Below are positions 44,456 through 53,832 of a DNA stretch of 64,000 bases, one piece after another; position 1 is the first letter of the stretch; every line of letters begins with the position of its first letter. The notes beneath the pieces are model-generated. The model was not told the DNA's origin. It was given only the letters and a program-made list of their open reading frames with translations, and searched no databases. The position numbers were made by a program, and so were the translations under genes. The DNA lies in assembly GCA_964594045.1 (NCBI GenBank), contig CAZQKR010000017.1:1-64000 (forward strand), given 5' to 3'. The DNA is from UBA2365 sp964594045 (lineage in GTDB: Bacteria; Bacteroidota; Bacteroidia; Chitinophagales; Saprospiraceae).

Positions 44456-44526
44456 CATACAGCCAGCTGCATACCGGTCAGTGGCCAGTTGTTCAAATCA
44501 TCACTTAATGAATCTGTAAACAGCAC

Positions 44527-45219
44527 ATGTCAGAAAAAAAAATCATTATTGCCATTGACGGTCATTCATCCTGCGGAAAATCCACCCTCGCAAAAGGCCT
44601 TGCAATAATACTCAATTATACTTATATCGATACTGGTGCCATGTACAGGGCAGTTACGCTCAAATGCCTGCAAACCAAAACTGATATCAGCGATGAAAAT
44701 GCATTAAATTCACTACTGAAAAATACTGAGATCACATACCTAAGGAAAAATGATTCTCTTCAACTATTGCTTGATGGTCAGCCGGTGGACGATCTGATCC
44801 GTTTGCCGGAAGTGGCTGCCTGGGTCAGTCCTGTTGCCAAAATTCCTGCGGTCAGGCGTTACCTGGTTGACATCCAACGGAAAACAGGCCTTTCTTTCGA
44901 TGGGGTCATTCTGGATGGCCGGGATATCGGAACAGTAGTTTTTCCTGACGCTCCTTTAAAGCTTTTCGTCACTGCAGATCTGAACATCAGAGCCAGAAGG
45001 AGATACGATGAACTGATTGGGAAAGGCCTGGATGTCAGCTTTGAAATGGTTAGGGAGAATCTCGAAAAAAGAGATTTCATAGATTCCACCAGGGAAGACA
45101 GCCCGCTGAAAAAAGCTGCAGATGCCATTATTCTGGATACCACTTTTCACTCGGTTGAAAGCCAACTCATGGAAGCTTTACGGATCGTTGAGTCAAAACT
45201 GGAACAATTGTCTCAATGA
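44527..45219 (+). CDS. cmk: cytidylate kinase
   Basis: Phosphorylates CMP/dCMP with ATP. The 230-residue length is typical. P-loop AIDGHSSCGKSTLAKGLA (about 8-25), YIDTGAMYRAVTLKC (about 36-50), DGRDIGTVVFPDA (about 135-147), and RARRRYDELIGKG in the lid are conserved. It is preceded by a terminator and its own promoter, so is transcribed independently. It converges with the DUF502 gene (33-base gap). Confidence 0.97.
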   Translation: MSEKKIIIAIDGHSSCGKSTLAKGLAIILNYTYIDTGAMYRAVTLKCLQTKTDISDENALNSLLKNTEITYLRKNDSLQLLLDGQPVDDLIRLPEVAAWVSPVAKIPAVRRYLVDIQRKTGLSFDGVILDGRDIGTVVFPDAPLKLFVTADLNIRARRRYDELIGKGLDVSFEMVRENLEKRDFIDSTREDSPLKKAADAIILDTTFHSVESQLMEALRIVESKLEQLSQ

Positions 45220-45252
45220 TCGTCACTTGCTCAAACAATTAATTATCTTAAA

Positions 45253-45840
45253 TTATTTAATTTTTCCATTCAGGTCCATCCTGGTGATCCCTGCAGAAAC
45301 CACATATTTCATCACTTCTCCGGGAGGCATATTCAATATGGTCACCTGCGATCTGGGAACTATATAGAGTTCACCTGAAAAATTATAGGAATGCGGAAAA
45401 TAGACTGCAACCTTTTCTTTTAAATCCAGTTCATTCAGGTCATCATCTGTAATGAAACCGAGTTTTTCCAGGTTGGTCACGGGATTGACCAGCACAAGTA
45501 CGGGTTGATTGAAGCGTTTGTCTTTCCCGACAAAAGCTGAAAAAAGATCATTCAGCGCTGAATAAATAAACTTAAGCAAAGGTATTCGTTCCATGATCTT
45601 ATTGAAAAAGGATTTCAAAGGTCTTGCAACCATAGTTTGCCCCAGAAATCCGATCATGATCAATAAAACCACCATGATAACCAGGCCAAGTCCGGGTATG
45701 TTAATTCCGGTTACCGGTGTGAGTATTCGCTGCAATATGCTGTCGATGAAAATGAACACCTCATAAATGATGTAACCTGTGATGACCAATGGAGCGGTGA
45801 GCAACAGACCCTGAATAAAATATCCGAAAAGCTTGTTCAT
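45253..45840 (-). CDS. DUF502 family membrane protein
   Basis: 195 residues with two helices (about 8-30 and 51-72) and a soluble C-terminal part with YIVPRSQVTILNMPPGEVMK (about 152-171). The helix-plus-soluble layout and the FIYSALNDLFSAFVGKDKRF and GFITDDD stretches match the widespread DUF502 family of unknown function. It is the last gene of a minus-strand run that continues from nth, with a 51-base gap. Confidence 0.88.
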   Translation of the reverse strand: MNKLFGYFIQGLLLTAPLVITGYIIYEVFIFIDSILQRILTPVTGINIPGLGLVIMVVLLIMIGFLGQTMVARPLKSFFNKIMERIPLLKFIYSALNDLFSAFVGKDKRFNQPVLVLVNPVTNLEKLGFITDDDLNELDLKEKVAVYFPHSYNFSGELYIVPRSQVTILNMPPGEVMKYVVSAGITRMDLNGKIK

Positions 45841-45891
45841 AATGATAAAATAGACTTTATTTCTTGCAATAATTAAATTATGCCTTAAAAA

Positions 45892-46533
45892 TCATTTTTC
45901 AGCAAAAAGTGTCTTTCGTCCGAACCTGGAACAAACAGGACATTTGAACGGATTATGTCCGCGGGCCGGACAATACTTTCTTCCGAAATAGATGATCTGT
46001 AAGTGAAGTTTATTCCACATAGTCTCCGGAAATAATTTTTTGAGATCATTTTCTGTTTTAACTACATTTTTACCGTCACTCAGTTTCCACCTGTAGGCCA
46101 ACCTGTGAATGTGGGTATCTACAGGAAATGCCGGAACTCCAAAAGCCTGAGACATTACCACGCTGGCAGTTTTATGCCCTACACCAGGCAAACTTTCCAG
46201 GGCTTCAAAATCTTTTGGAACCTGTCCTCCGTGTACATCCATCAATATTTTGGACAATGCATGAATGGCTTTGGATTTGGAAGGGGAAAGTCCGACCGGC
46301 TTGATAATGGATTCGATGACTTCCGGACTTAGCAAAACCATTTTTTCCGGTGTGTCCGCCAGGGCAAAAAGCTCCGGAGTTACTTTATTCACGCTGGCGT
46401 CAGTTGCCTGTGCCGACATCAGCACCGCAATCAACAAAGTATAAGGGTCTTTGTGCTGCAAAGGAATGGGTACATCCGGGAAATATTGTTCCAGGATCCC
46501 GGCGATCTCCATTGCCCTTTCTCTCCTGTTCAT
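45892..46533 (-). CDS. nth: endonuclease III-like DNA glycosylase/AP lyase
   Basis: 213 residues. The helix-hairpin-helix with catalytic Lys (LPGVGHKTASVV, about 115-126) and the catalytic Asp in PVDTHIHRLAYR (about 137) are intact, so base excision of oxidised pyrimidines is expected. The C-terminal [4Fe-4S] loop reads CPARGHNPFKCPVCSRFGRK; only three of the usual four cysteines can be seen and the spacing is irregular, so the cluster may be absent or altered. Its start overlaps the luxC-like stop (ATGA). Confidence 0.9.
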   Translation of the reverse strand: MNRRERAMEIAGILEQYFPDVPIPLQHKDPYTLLIAVLMSAQATDASVNKVTPELFALADTPEKMVLLSPEVIESIIKPVGLSPSKSKAIHALSKILMDVHGGQVPKDFEALESLPGVGHKTASVVMSQAFGVPAFPVDTHIHRLAYRWKLSDGKNVVKTENDLKKLFPETMWNKLHLQIIYFGRKYCPARGHNPFKCPVCSRFGRKTLFAEK

Positions 46534-47555
46534 GCCAATCGGGTTAAAAATTCCATGGTATCCACTCCGTCTGCAAAATCAAATAAACCAGGTTGCTGTG
46601 TTTGGCCTAATCTCACTTCATTGTCCAGCCCGGAAAAGACACCGCTCCGGCTGACAAAACACTGAATCTGTTCCCTGTGTTCAGACAATTGCCTGCGGAG
46701 GCTGTCCGGGTCTTCATAATATTCATAATGTACACAGGCTATACGAGACATCAAAGAAGCATCTTCCTTTAATATCAAAAAGCCATTTGTAAAAAACTTT
46801 TCATGGTTCAACAAATAGACCGCGTAGTTGTAATCGTAATTGTTCATATATTTATTATGGTCCTTCAATCCGGAAAAAGTTTCCAGGGCATTCCAAAACA
46901 TGCCAAAATCATAATCCATGGGAACAAAAAGTTTTGAAACGTTTCTGCAGCCCAGTCCAAAAAAATCAAACAGATCGTGACCAAGCGCCTTAAGATCATC
47001 CATCGTTTCAGATCCATCGATCATTGCCACACTATTCCTGTTCCTCCGGATAATGTGCGGATATTTACCAAAATAATAATCGAAATATCTGGCTGAATTA
47101 TTACTTCCAGTAGCGATAACCCCATCAGGAGCCTGTATTCTGTCTGTCAATACAAAATACGATCCGGTACGCGGGTCAAGTTGCATAAGCTTATCCAAAA
47201 CAAACTTCATCAGGATTTCATCTTTGGAAGACAATTTGATCAATGCCTGATGACCGGCGATAAAAACAGAGAGTAAATCGTGAAAACCAACGAGCGGAAT
47301 ATTCCCCGCCATCACAAGTCCAATTTTTTTGGCAGGTTTTGAATCGTCACATGGGTAAGTTGCAGACCATTCTTCCAGCTTTTGCCTGTTCAGATATTGG
47401 TCAGCAATTGAGTTGATGGCCCTAATCACATTATCGCTTGTAAACCAATTGTTGGCAAAATAAGCCTGTGACATCGCTTCGGACATGATTCCGTCATTTT
47501 GTTTCAATTCCATTCCGAGTGCAGTCATTACATCCAGCCGCTCCTTCCTATTCAT
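46530..47555 (-). CDS. LuxC-type acyl-CoA reductase
   Basis: About 341 residues of the acyl-CoA reductase (LuxC) family. Key parts: IGLVMAGNIPLVGFHDLL (about 75-92), SGLATGSNNSARYF-like NAD(P)H-binding segment (IATGSNNSARYF), the active-site Cys in FFGLGCRNVSKLFVP (about 200-214), and ETFSGLKDHNKYMNNYDYNY. It would reduce fatty acyl-CoA/thioesters to aldehydes. No LuxE-like ligase or LuxD is nearby. The frame reaches 47570 but an ATG at 47555 (MNRKERLDVM) best matches the family start; it overlaps the rluD end. It forms one overlapping operon with rluD and nth. Confidence 0.82.
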   Translation of the reverse strand: MNRKERLDVMTALGMELKQNDGIMSEAMSQAYFANNWFTSDNVIRAINSIADQYLNRQKLEEWSATYPCDDSKPAKKIGLVMAGNIPLVGFHDLLSVFIAGHQALIKLSSKDEILMKFVLDKLMQLDPRTGSYFVLTDRIQAPDGVIATGSNNSARYFDYYFGKYPHIIRRNRNSVAMIDGSETMDDLKALGHDLFDFFGLGCRNVSKLFVPMDYDFGMFWNALETFSGLKDHNKYMNNYDYNYAVYLLNHEKFFTNGFLILKEDASLMSRIACVHYEYYEDPDSLRRQLSEHREQIQCFVSRSGVFSGLDNEVRLGQTQQPGLFDFADGVDTMEFLTRLA

Positions 47556-48597
47556 CATCATCCAAAACATTCTTTCTGTAAGTGATATAATTTCGCCATT
47601 TATTGATCAGGGCATTGAAATCATCCGGAAGAGGACATTCAAAATGCATTTGTTCACCGGTCTTAGGATGGACAAAACCCAGAGAAGTTGCATGAAGTGC
47701 ATGTCTGGGCATCATATCAAAACAGTTCTTGACAAACTGCCTGTATTTCGTAAAAACAGTTCCCTTGATGATCTGATCTCCACCGTAGACTTCATCATTG
47801 AACAAGGGATGACCTTGATGAGCCATATGAACCCGTATCTGATGTGTCCTGCCGGTCTCAAGCCTGCATTTGATCAGTGAAACATAATACAGGTCTTCCA
47901 CAACCTCAAAATGTGTCACGGCATGTTTTCCTTTGGAGCCATCGGCAAAAACCGCTCTTAATCGTCTGTTTTTTGGGTGCCGGTCAATGTTTCCCCTGAT
48001 GGTGCCAGATCTTTCATCAAAATTTCCCCAAACCAGGGCAAGATAAGTTCTTTGGACCGTATGGGCTAAAAATTGCTTTGCCAGGAAAGTAAGGCTTTCA
48101 TCATTTTTGGCAATGACGATGAGCCCTGTTGTGTTTTTGTCTATTCTGTGCACCAAACCTGCCCTGTCCTTACTATTTCCGGGAAGTACCGGAAGCTCAT
48201 CTGATCTGAGATAATGAGTGATCGCATTGACCAATGTACCGGAGGAGTTGGAAATTCCCGGGTGAACAACCATGCCGTGATCTTTATTGATCACCATAAG
48301 ATCTTCATCTTCATAAACGATATTCAGAGGAATGTCTTCAGGTTCCAGTTCTCCAAAATCATTTTTACCCTGAAGGTCAAATTGTATAATGTCCAAAGGT
48401 TTGATCTTATAATTTGGCTTGACTGCCAGGTCATTCACCAAAACACGGCCTTCCTTGATGGCTGCCTGAAGTTTATTGCGCGTTACGCTCTCCAGCCGGT
48501 TGATCAGAAACAGGTCAACGCGCATAGGACTCTGACCTTTATCTACGATCAGCGTCTGGAAACTGGCGGTCGGTTCGACGATTTTCTGGTCTGCCAT
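47548..48597 (-). CDS. rluD: RluA-family ribosomal pseudouridine synthase (RluD-like)
   Basis: About 349 residues. An S4-like domain (about 25-85: SPMRVDLFLINRLESVTRNKLQ) precedes the RluA/RluD catalytic core with GLVHRIDKNTTGLIVIAKN (catalytic Asp in HRIDKNTTG, about 142), followed by ETGRTHQIRVHMAHQGHPLF (about 250) and FNDEVYGG. RluD modifies helix 69 of 23S rRNA; assignment to RluD rather than another RluA-family member is by architecture only. The frame also opens at TTG 48600; ATG 48597 overlaps the previous stop as TGATG. The start of the luxC-like gene overlaps its end. Confidence 0.9.
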   Translation of the reverse strand: MADQKIVEPTASFQTLIVDKGQSPMRVDLFLINRLESVTRNKLQAAIKEGRVLVNDLAVKPNYKIKPLDIIQFDLQGKNDFGELEPEDIPLNIVYEDEDLMVINKDHGMVVHPGISNSSGTLVNAITHYLRSDELPVLPGNSKDRAGLVHRIDKNTTGLIVIAKNDESLTFLAKQFLAHTVQRTYLALVWGNFDERSGTIRGNIDRHPKNRRLRAVFADGSKGKHAVTHFEVVEDLYYVSLIKCRLETGRTHQIRVHMAHQGHPLFNDEVYGGDQIIKGTVFTKYRQFVKNCFDMMPRHALHATSLGFVHPKTGEQMHFECPLPDDFNALINKWRNYITYRKNVLDDDE

Positions 48598-49355
48598 CAA
48601 AAATAAGCTATTATTCCAAAATTCATTTTCAACATCTGAACCGGCATTTTTTTGCTTTCAAAATGTCTGAAGGGTTTGTCAGCCGGGTTGAAATCTGTTT
48701 TTTTTAAATGGAAAAAGTTATTGACCCCGCTGAAATATCCTACGGTCACATGTCCGAAAACTTCTTCAAAATCCTTTGCAAGCCGGATCAATGTTCCGCC
48801 TTCAAACAAATATACCGGATTCCAGCTATGGGTGTTCAGGCTGGTGCCGTGCGATTCTGCAAGATCTACGTTATAGATAGAAGAATAGAGGAAAGAATTG
48901 CTCATCCCGATGCTGGTTCCGAAAAATGGTTCAAAAATCCAGAAACCAAGCCCGGGAAAATATCTCAGATCCAGATTCACATTGAATACCGAACAATAAG
49001 CTGTTTCCCTGAATAAAAATTCGTCGATCTCAGAAAAATCATAATACTCCAGAAATGACTGGTCATAACTTCCATAAGACAATGAAACACCTGCAAAAAA
49101 AGGTTTTTCCGGCCTGATCTGATACAGGTATCTTACTCCAAATCCCGGAATATTTCTTTTCAGTAATTGTCTCTGGCCATCAACAGGAATATTCCAGTCA
49201 AAATCCAGGCTGAGAAAACTGTAACGCCTGGCTAGAACTTCTTCTTCCACATAGACTGAACCGCCATCCAATTCCGTTTCCTGCAATTTGGCAACGACTG
49301 GAAAAAGGAACTGCATACAAAAGATGACGAGAGCGTATTTATATACAACAGCCAT
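48597..49355 (-). CDS. predicted outer-membrane beta-barrel protein
   Basis: About 252 residues. A hydrophobic signal sequence (YALVIFCMQFLFPVVA) is followed by alternating short beta-strand-like segments with many aromatics (FFAGVSLSYGSYDQSFLEYY, FEPFFGTSIGMSNSFLYSSI, GHVTVGYFSGVNNFFHL), ending in a terminal Phe (FGIIAYF), all features of Bacteroidota outer-membrane barrels. I do not recognise a specific family. The frame extends to 49391, but ATG 49355 gives a compact signal peptide and is preferred. Its stop overlaps the rluD ATG, so the barrel gene heads the rluD-luxC-nth operon. Confidence 0.72.
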   Translation of the reverse strand: MAVVYKYALVIFCMQFLFPVVAKLQETELDGGSVYVEEEVLARRYSFLSLDFDWNIPVDGQRQLLKRNIPGFGVRYLYQIRPEKPFFAGVSLSYGSYDQSFLEYYDFSEIDEFLFRETAYCSVFNVNLDLRYFPGLGFWIFEPFFGTSIGMSNSFLYSSIYNVDLAESHGTSLNTHSWNPVYLFEGGTLIRLAKDFEEVFGHVTVGYFSGVNNFFHLKKTDFNPADKPFRHFESKKMPVQMLKMNFGIIAYF

Positions 49356-49486
49356 TTCGACGACATTATTGACAAACTTCACATGCTTCATTGCCGCGAA
49401 AATATTATTTTACAGAGAAAAACTTTCATTAACGATAAAAAATCCTTCAAACAACTCAATTTGAGGTCAGTAATTTAACAGGTTGA

Positions 49487-50527
49487 TCAACCAAAGTGCT
49501 TCCATCCCTGAGAAATGATGGGGTGAATTTGACCACCTGTCGTGTGCAATCTTACTCCGTCTGCAGCAGACACAATGTCACCGATGATGGCAATCTCATT
49601 CTGGTATCTGATCTTGTCCACGTCTTTCGGATCCAAAGTAAACAGCAATTCATAATCTTCACCTCCGCTCAGGGCAGCCGTGATCGGATCCATATTGAAT
49701 CTGATCGCCATTTGCTGGGTTTCCGAATGTATGGGTACATGGCCTTCTTCGATAAAGGCGCCAACACCGGAGTGTTTGCAAATGTGCAGGATCTCGGAAG
49801 AAAGTCCGTCAGAAATATCGATCATCGAACTGGGAACAATGTCAGCTTTTTCAAAAAAGTCAATAATGTCCTTCCTGGCTTCAGGCAAAAGATGGCGGCC
49901 AACAAGATAGGTTTGCCCTTCAAAATCTGCTTTGAAATCCGGTATGGATTTGCTTAAAAACAAGCGTTTTTCACGTTCCATCAATTGCATTCCCAGATAG
50001 GATCCACCCAGGTCACCTGTTACACAGATCAGATCACCAATTTTTGCCCCTTTCCGCTTCACTACCCTATCTTCATGAACTGTACCGATCGCAGTGATGC
50101 TGATGATCAATCCTTTGTTAGACGAAGTGGTATCTCCTCCAACCAGATCCACCTGGTATATTTCGCAAGCCTTCCTGATACCTGAATAGAGTTCTTCAAG
50201 TGCCTCAACAGAAAAGCGGTTGGACAAAGCAATGGAAACCGTGATCTGTTCAGGTTTCCCGTTCATGGCATATATGTCTGACAGGTTAACAATGACCGAC
50301 TTATAACCCAGGTGTTTCAGCGGAGTATACATCAGGTCAAAATGTATTCCTTCCACCAGCATATCAGTTGTGACCAGGGTCAGCTGTTCACCAAACTTTA
50401 ATATGGCCGCATCATCTCCGACTCCGAGAAGGGTGCTGTCGTTGATCTTACCTAGGTCCTTTGTCAGGTGGTCAATCAGACCGAACTCACCCAATTCGTT
50501 TACATCAGTCCTTTTTGATTCTTCCAT
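49487..50527 (-). CDS. thiL: thiamine-monophosphate kinase
   Basis: Phosphorylates thiamine monophosphate to the active diphosphate. 346 residues with GEFGLIDHLTK at the start, LLGVGDDAAIL, LVTTDMLVEGIHFDLMYTPL, VDLVGGDTTSS, ALSGGEDYELLFT and a PurM-like C-domain with ISDGLSSEILHI. The start at 50527 (MEESKRTDVNELGEF) leaves a 14-base gap from the pyrH stop, so pyrH and thiL are probably cotranscribed. Confidence 0.95.
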   Translation of the reverse strand: MEESKRTDVNELGEFGLIDHLTKDLGKINDSTLLGVGDDAAILKFGEQLTLVTTDMLVEGIHFDLMYTPLKHLGYKSVIVNLSDIYAMNGKPEQITVSIALSNRFSVEALEELYSGIRKACEIYQVDLVGGDTTSSNKGLIISITAIGTVHEDRVVKRKGAKIGDLICVTGDLGGSYLGMQLMEREKRLFLSKSIPDFKADFEGQTYLVGRHLLPEARKDIIDFFEKADIVPSSMIDISDGLSSEILHICKHSGVGAFIEEGHVPIHSETQQMAIRFNMDPITAALSGGEDYELLFTLDPKDVDKIRYQNEIAIIGDIVSAADGVRLHTTGGQIHPIISQGWKHFG

Positions 50528-50541
50528 TCGGGGATATTTGC

Positions 50542-51249
50542 TTATTTGATGAGTGTGCCAACTTTATTTCCTTTTACTATATTCAACAGGTTATCTGGAT
50601 CATTGATGTTGAATACGACGATCGGCAGATTGTTTTCCCGGCAAAGGGTAAACGCTGTCATATCCATGATATTCAAACCTTTGGCGATCACTTCTGAAAA
50701 AGTGATCTGGTCAAATTTTACAGCATTTTTATCCTTTTCCGGATCAGCGGAATAAACGCCATCTACCCTTGTACCCTTTAGGATGACGTTGGCATTGATC
50801 TCATTGGCACGCAGGGCAGCAGCAGAATCCGTTGTAAAATATGGGCTGCCTGTCCCTCCGCAAAAAATGACCACTCTGCCCTTTTCCAGATGCCTGATCG
50901 CTCTTCTTCTGATGTATGGTTCAGCGATCTGATCCATTTTAATGGCAGAAACCAGCCTGGTGAATACGCCAATGGATTCCAGCGCGCTTTGAAGCGCCAT
51001 ACCATTGATGGCCGTCGCCAGCATACCCATGTAATCACCTTGTACTCTTTCAATTCCTGAAGAAGATGCATTCAGTCCCCTGTATATATTACCACCGCCG
51101 ATGACTATGGCGGTTTCGACACCTTCGCTTACCAGACCTTTGATCTGGTTGGCATAATGAAAAAGCATATCAGGAGCAATACCATATCCATTGCTTCCCA
51201 TGAGTGATTCGCCGCTTAATTTTAAGAGTACCCTTTTATAGATTGTCAT
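50542..51249 (-). CDS. pyrH: UMP kinase
   Basis: Bacterial-type (hexameric, GTP-regulated) uridylate kinase of the amino-acid-kinase fold. 235 residues: [15 protein letters not shown] at the start, [52 protein letters not shown] and [20 protein letters not shown]. The tsf gene lies 94 bases upstream beyond a terminator, so it probably has its own promoter; the rpsB-tsf-pyrH-frr cluster is only partly kept (frr is at 5.9 kb). Confidence 0.97.
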   Translation of the reverse strand: MTIYKRVLLKLSGESLMGSNGYGIAPDMLFHYANQIKGLVSEGVETAIVIGGGNIYRGLNASSSGIERVQGDYMGMLATAINGMALQSALESIGVFTRLVSAIKMDQIAEPYIRRRAIRHLEKGRVVIFCGGTGSPYFTTDSAAALRANEINANVILKGTRVDGVYSADPEKDKNAVKFDQITFSEVIAKGLNIMDMTAFTLCRENNLPIVVFNINDPDNLLNIVKGNKVGTLIK

Positions 51250-51300
51250 AATGTTTTATTTGAGATCGCCAAAATAATGAATTCACCGGAACTTGACCGC

Positions 51301-51334
51301 AAAAAAAAAGCGAATTCATTGAATCCGCTTTTTT
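51301..51334 (-). terminator. terminator after tsf
   Basis: On the minus strand AAAAAAGCGGATTC, a four-base loop and AATTCGCTTTTTTTTT form a hairpin with a T-run just after the tsf stop codon, ending the ribosomal-protein operon before pyrH. Confidence 0.87.
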
Positions 51335-51343
51335 AATTTTCGA

Positions 51344-52180
51344 TTATCCTAATTTTACATGTCTGAATCCGGTGACCCTGAGGTCTTTCTCAACAGAATT
51401 CAGGTACTGCTGAACAGACACTTTACTGTCTTTGACATAAGCCTGATTGATCAGCGTACTCTCTTTGTAAAATTTATTCAATTTTCCGATGGCAATTTTT
51501 TCGAGCATCTCTTCGGGTTTACCTTCAGCTCTTGCTTGTTCTTTGCCAATTTCTATCTCCTTTGCAACGATGCCTGCATCCACACTGGACTCATCCACTG
51601 CGATGGGGTGCATGGCTGCAACCTGCATGGCTACATTTTTACCGGCTTCCAATACATGGTCTCCGGTTTTATCCAAACCCAGGATAACACCTGCCTTGTT
51701 GCCCATGTGAATATAGGAAACAACCAAAGGAGCTTCAATTTTCTCATAATTTGCCAGTTCGATTTTTTCACCGATGGCAGCTACTCTTTCCATTATCTTA
51801 TCCCTGAGGGTTATGCCTTCAAAAGCAGAATCCAAAAGGGTTTCTTTATCATTATAAAAGGAATTCAATGCATGAGCAGCAATTCTCCTGGTCAAATCGA
51901 TGAAGTCTTCATTCTTAGCCACAAAATCGGTTTCACTTGACAATTTTACAACGATACCTTTTTTATGATCGTCAGAAACCATAGCGATGACCACACCTTC
52001 CTTTGCTTCCCTGTCTGCTCTCTTGGCAGAAACTTTCTGACCCTTCTTTCTTAAATATTCTACTGCCAGTTCAAAATCTCCGTTGGACTCCTCGAGTGCT
52101 TTTTTACAATCCATCATTCCAACACCTGTCTGATCGCGCAACTGTTTAACAACTGCAGCAGAAATAACTGTTTCGCTCAT
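51344..52180 (-). CDS. tsf: elongation factor Ts
   Basis: The guanine nucleotide exchange factor of EF-Tu. 278 residues; RDQTGVGMMDCKKALEESNG (about 14-33), VKLSSETDFVAKNEDFIDL (about 75-93) and ALVVSYIHMGNKAGVIL-like residues (VVSYIHMGNKAGV, about 150) are family hallmarks. It follows rpsB after 24 bases and ends at a terminator. Confidence 0.98.
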   Translation of the reverse strand: MSETVISAAVVKQLRDQTGVGMMDCKKALEESNGDFELAVEYLRKKGQKVSAKRADREAKEGVVIAMVSDDHKKGIVVKLSSETDFVAKNEDFIDLTRRIAAHALNSFYNDKETLLDSAFEGITLRDKIMERVAAIGEKIELANYEKIEAPLVVSYIHMGNKAGVILGLDKTGDHVLEAGKNVAMQVAAMHPIAVDESSVDAGIVAKEIEIGKEQARAEGKPEEMLEKIAIGKLNKFYKESTLINQAYVKDSKVSVQQYLNSVEKDLRVTGFRHVKLG

Positions 52181-52204
52181 TTTAATGCAATTTTATAGTT
52201 TATA

Positions 52205-52921
52205 TTAATCTTCTTCTTTTTCAATTTCCTTCTGATCTCTTTCATCCAGACCTTCCTTGATCGCTGCCACCAGGTAATTGGTGATGATTTCAATGGATTT
52301 GGATGCGTCATCATTTGCCGGAATAGGATAATCCACCTTCAGAGGATTTGAATTTGTATCCACCATGGCAAAAGTCTTCAATCCCAATTTACTGGCTTCT
52401 GATACTGCGAGGTGTTCATGTGAAATATCCACAACAAATACAGCTGATGGGATCCTGTTCAAATGTTCAATACCACCGAGTACTTTTTCCAGTTTTGCCT
52501 TTTCACGGGACAAAGTCAGTCTTTCCTTCTTGGTGATCGCTGTCAGGGTTTTATCATTCAGCATGCTCTCAATCTTCTGCATTTTCTTTACAGATTTGCG
52601 GATCGTGGTAAAGTTGGTCATCATACCACCCAACCAACGGTTGGTCACATAAGGCATATTCACGCTTTCCGCTGCATTCTTAACGATTTCCCTCGCTTGC
52701 TTCTTGGTGGCGACAAACATGATCTTTTTGCCGGATTTGGCCAGCTGCTTCATCGATCTGGCAGCATTCTCCATTCCTTCGATCGTTTTGTTCAGGTCAA
52801 TGATATGGATCCCTTTGCGTTCCATGAAAATATATGGAGACATTTTGGGGTTCCACTTGCGCTTCATGTGTCCGAAATGCGCACCAGCATTCAATAGATC
52901 TTTATATTCAATATTAGGCAT
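52205..52921 (-). CDS. rpsB: 30S ribosomal protein uS2
   Basis: 238 residues with LLNAGAHFGHMKRKWNPKMS, IHIIDLNKTIEGME, NRWLGGMMTNFTTIRKSVKK, PSAVFVVDISHEHLAVSEA and DYPIPANDDASKSIEII, the conserved uS2 blocks. A glutamate-rich C-terminus (DQKEIEKEED) is common in Bacteroidota. It sits between rpsI and tsf in one operon. Confidence 0.98.
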   Translation of the reverse strand: MPNIEYKDLLNAGAHFGHMKRKWNPKMSPYIFMERKGIHIIDLNKTIEGMENAARSMKQLAKSGKKIMFVATKKQAREIVKNAAESVNMPYVTNRWLGGMMTNFTTIRKSVKKMQKIESMLNDKTLTAITKKERLTLSREKAKLEKVLGGIEHLNRIPSAVFVVDISHEHLAVSEASKLGLKTFAMVDTNSNPLKVDYPIPANDDASKSIEIITNYLVAAIKEGLDERDQKEIEKEED

Positions 52922-52951
52922 TTTATTCGATTTACTACAATTAAAATAATA

Positions 52952-53338
52952 TTAACGTTTAGAGAATTGGAAGCTTTTTCTCGCTTTCGGTTTACCAAAT
53001 TTCTTACGTTCAACCTCTCTCGCATCACGTTTCAGATACTTGAGATCCTTCAAAGGTTTCCTCAATTCTGAGTCGATCTCAACCAATGCCTTGGCAATGG
53101 CCATCCTGATCGCTTCAGCCTGACCTTTAAAACCACCTCCTTTGACATTCACCTTTACATTATATGAACCTGTCAAATTTGCTGCCCTGAACGGTGCATC
53201 TATATTTTGCTGGATGTGTATTTGCGGAAAATAATCCTTGTACTCCTTGCCGTTAACAAGAATCCGTCCATTGCCTTCAGTGACATAAACACGGGCAACG
53301 GATGCTTTTCTCCTTCCTACTGCATTAATCATTTCCAT
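52952..53338 (-). CDS. rpsI: 30S ribosomal protein uS9
   Basis: 128 residues: INAVGRRKASVARVYV at the start, VKGGGFKGQAEAIRMAIAKAL and the C-terminal LKRDAREVERKKFGKPKARKSFQFSKR that reaches the P-site tRNA. It begins 5 bases after rplM and precedes rpsB. Confidence 0.98.
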   Translation of the reverse strand: MEMINAVGRRKASVARVYVTEGNGRILVNGKEYKDYFPQIHIQQNIDAPFRAANLTGSYNVKVNVKGGGFKGQAEAIRMAIAKALVEIDSELRKPLKDLKYLKRDAREVERKKFGKPKARKSFQFSKR

Positions 53339-53343
53339 GTCAG

Positions 53344-53787
53344 TTAAAATTTAAATTCCTGAGCTTTTTGCGCCTTGTGCGGATGCTCAGCTCCTTCGTA
53401 AACAAATAATTTCTTAAACATCTGATTTCCAAGCTTTGTCTTTGGCAACATACCTTTGACTGCAGTCTCAATAACTTTTACAGGCCTGGTATCCAACATT
53501 TCCTTAGCCGTCCTTTTCTTTAAACCTCCCGGATAACCAGTATACCTCGTATACTCTTTCTGATTCAATTTGTCTCCGGTAAATCTTACTTTCTCTGCAT
53601 TGATCACGATGATGTAATCCCCATTATCTATATGAGGGGTAAAATCGGGTTTATGCTTTCCCCTAAGCACATGGGCAATTCTGGTACATAAACGGCCTAC
53701 AATTTCTCCTTCAGCATCTATGATATACCATTGCCTGTTGACATCTTCCTTTCGGATTGACTTTGTCTTGAAACTCAATGTATTCAC
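53344..53787 (-). CDS. rplM: 50S ribosomal protein uL13
   Basis: 147 residues: RQWYIIDAEGEIVGRLCTRIAH, LRGKHKPDFTPHIDNGDYIIV, YTRYTGYPGGLKKRTAKEML and AVKGMLPKTKLGNQMFKKL are diagnostic. First gene of the rplM-rpsI-rpsB-tsf operon. A short leader hairpin (CCCGT/ACGGG, 53814-53828) precedes the start and could serve in autoregulation of the operon, though none is established here. Confidence 0.98.
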   Translation of the reverse strand: MNTLSFKTKSIRKEDVNRQWYIIDAEGEIVGRLCTRIAHVLRGKHKPDFTPHIDNGDYIIVINAEKVRFTGDKLNQKEYTRYTGYPGGLKKRTAKEMLDTRPVKVIETAVKGMLPKTKLGNQMFKKLFVYEGAEHPHKAQKAQEFKF

Positions 53788-53832
53788 TTCAAAATTTTTT
53801 AATGATTAAACCTCCCGTTTTCTACGGGCTCG

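Noticed and set aside
49487..53787. Possible transfer of the ribosomal-protein region
   Set aside because: Gene order and composition are those of normal vertical housekeeping genes.
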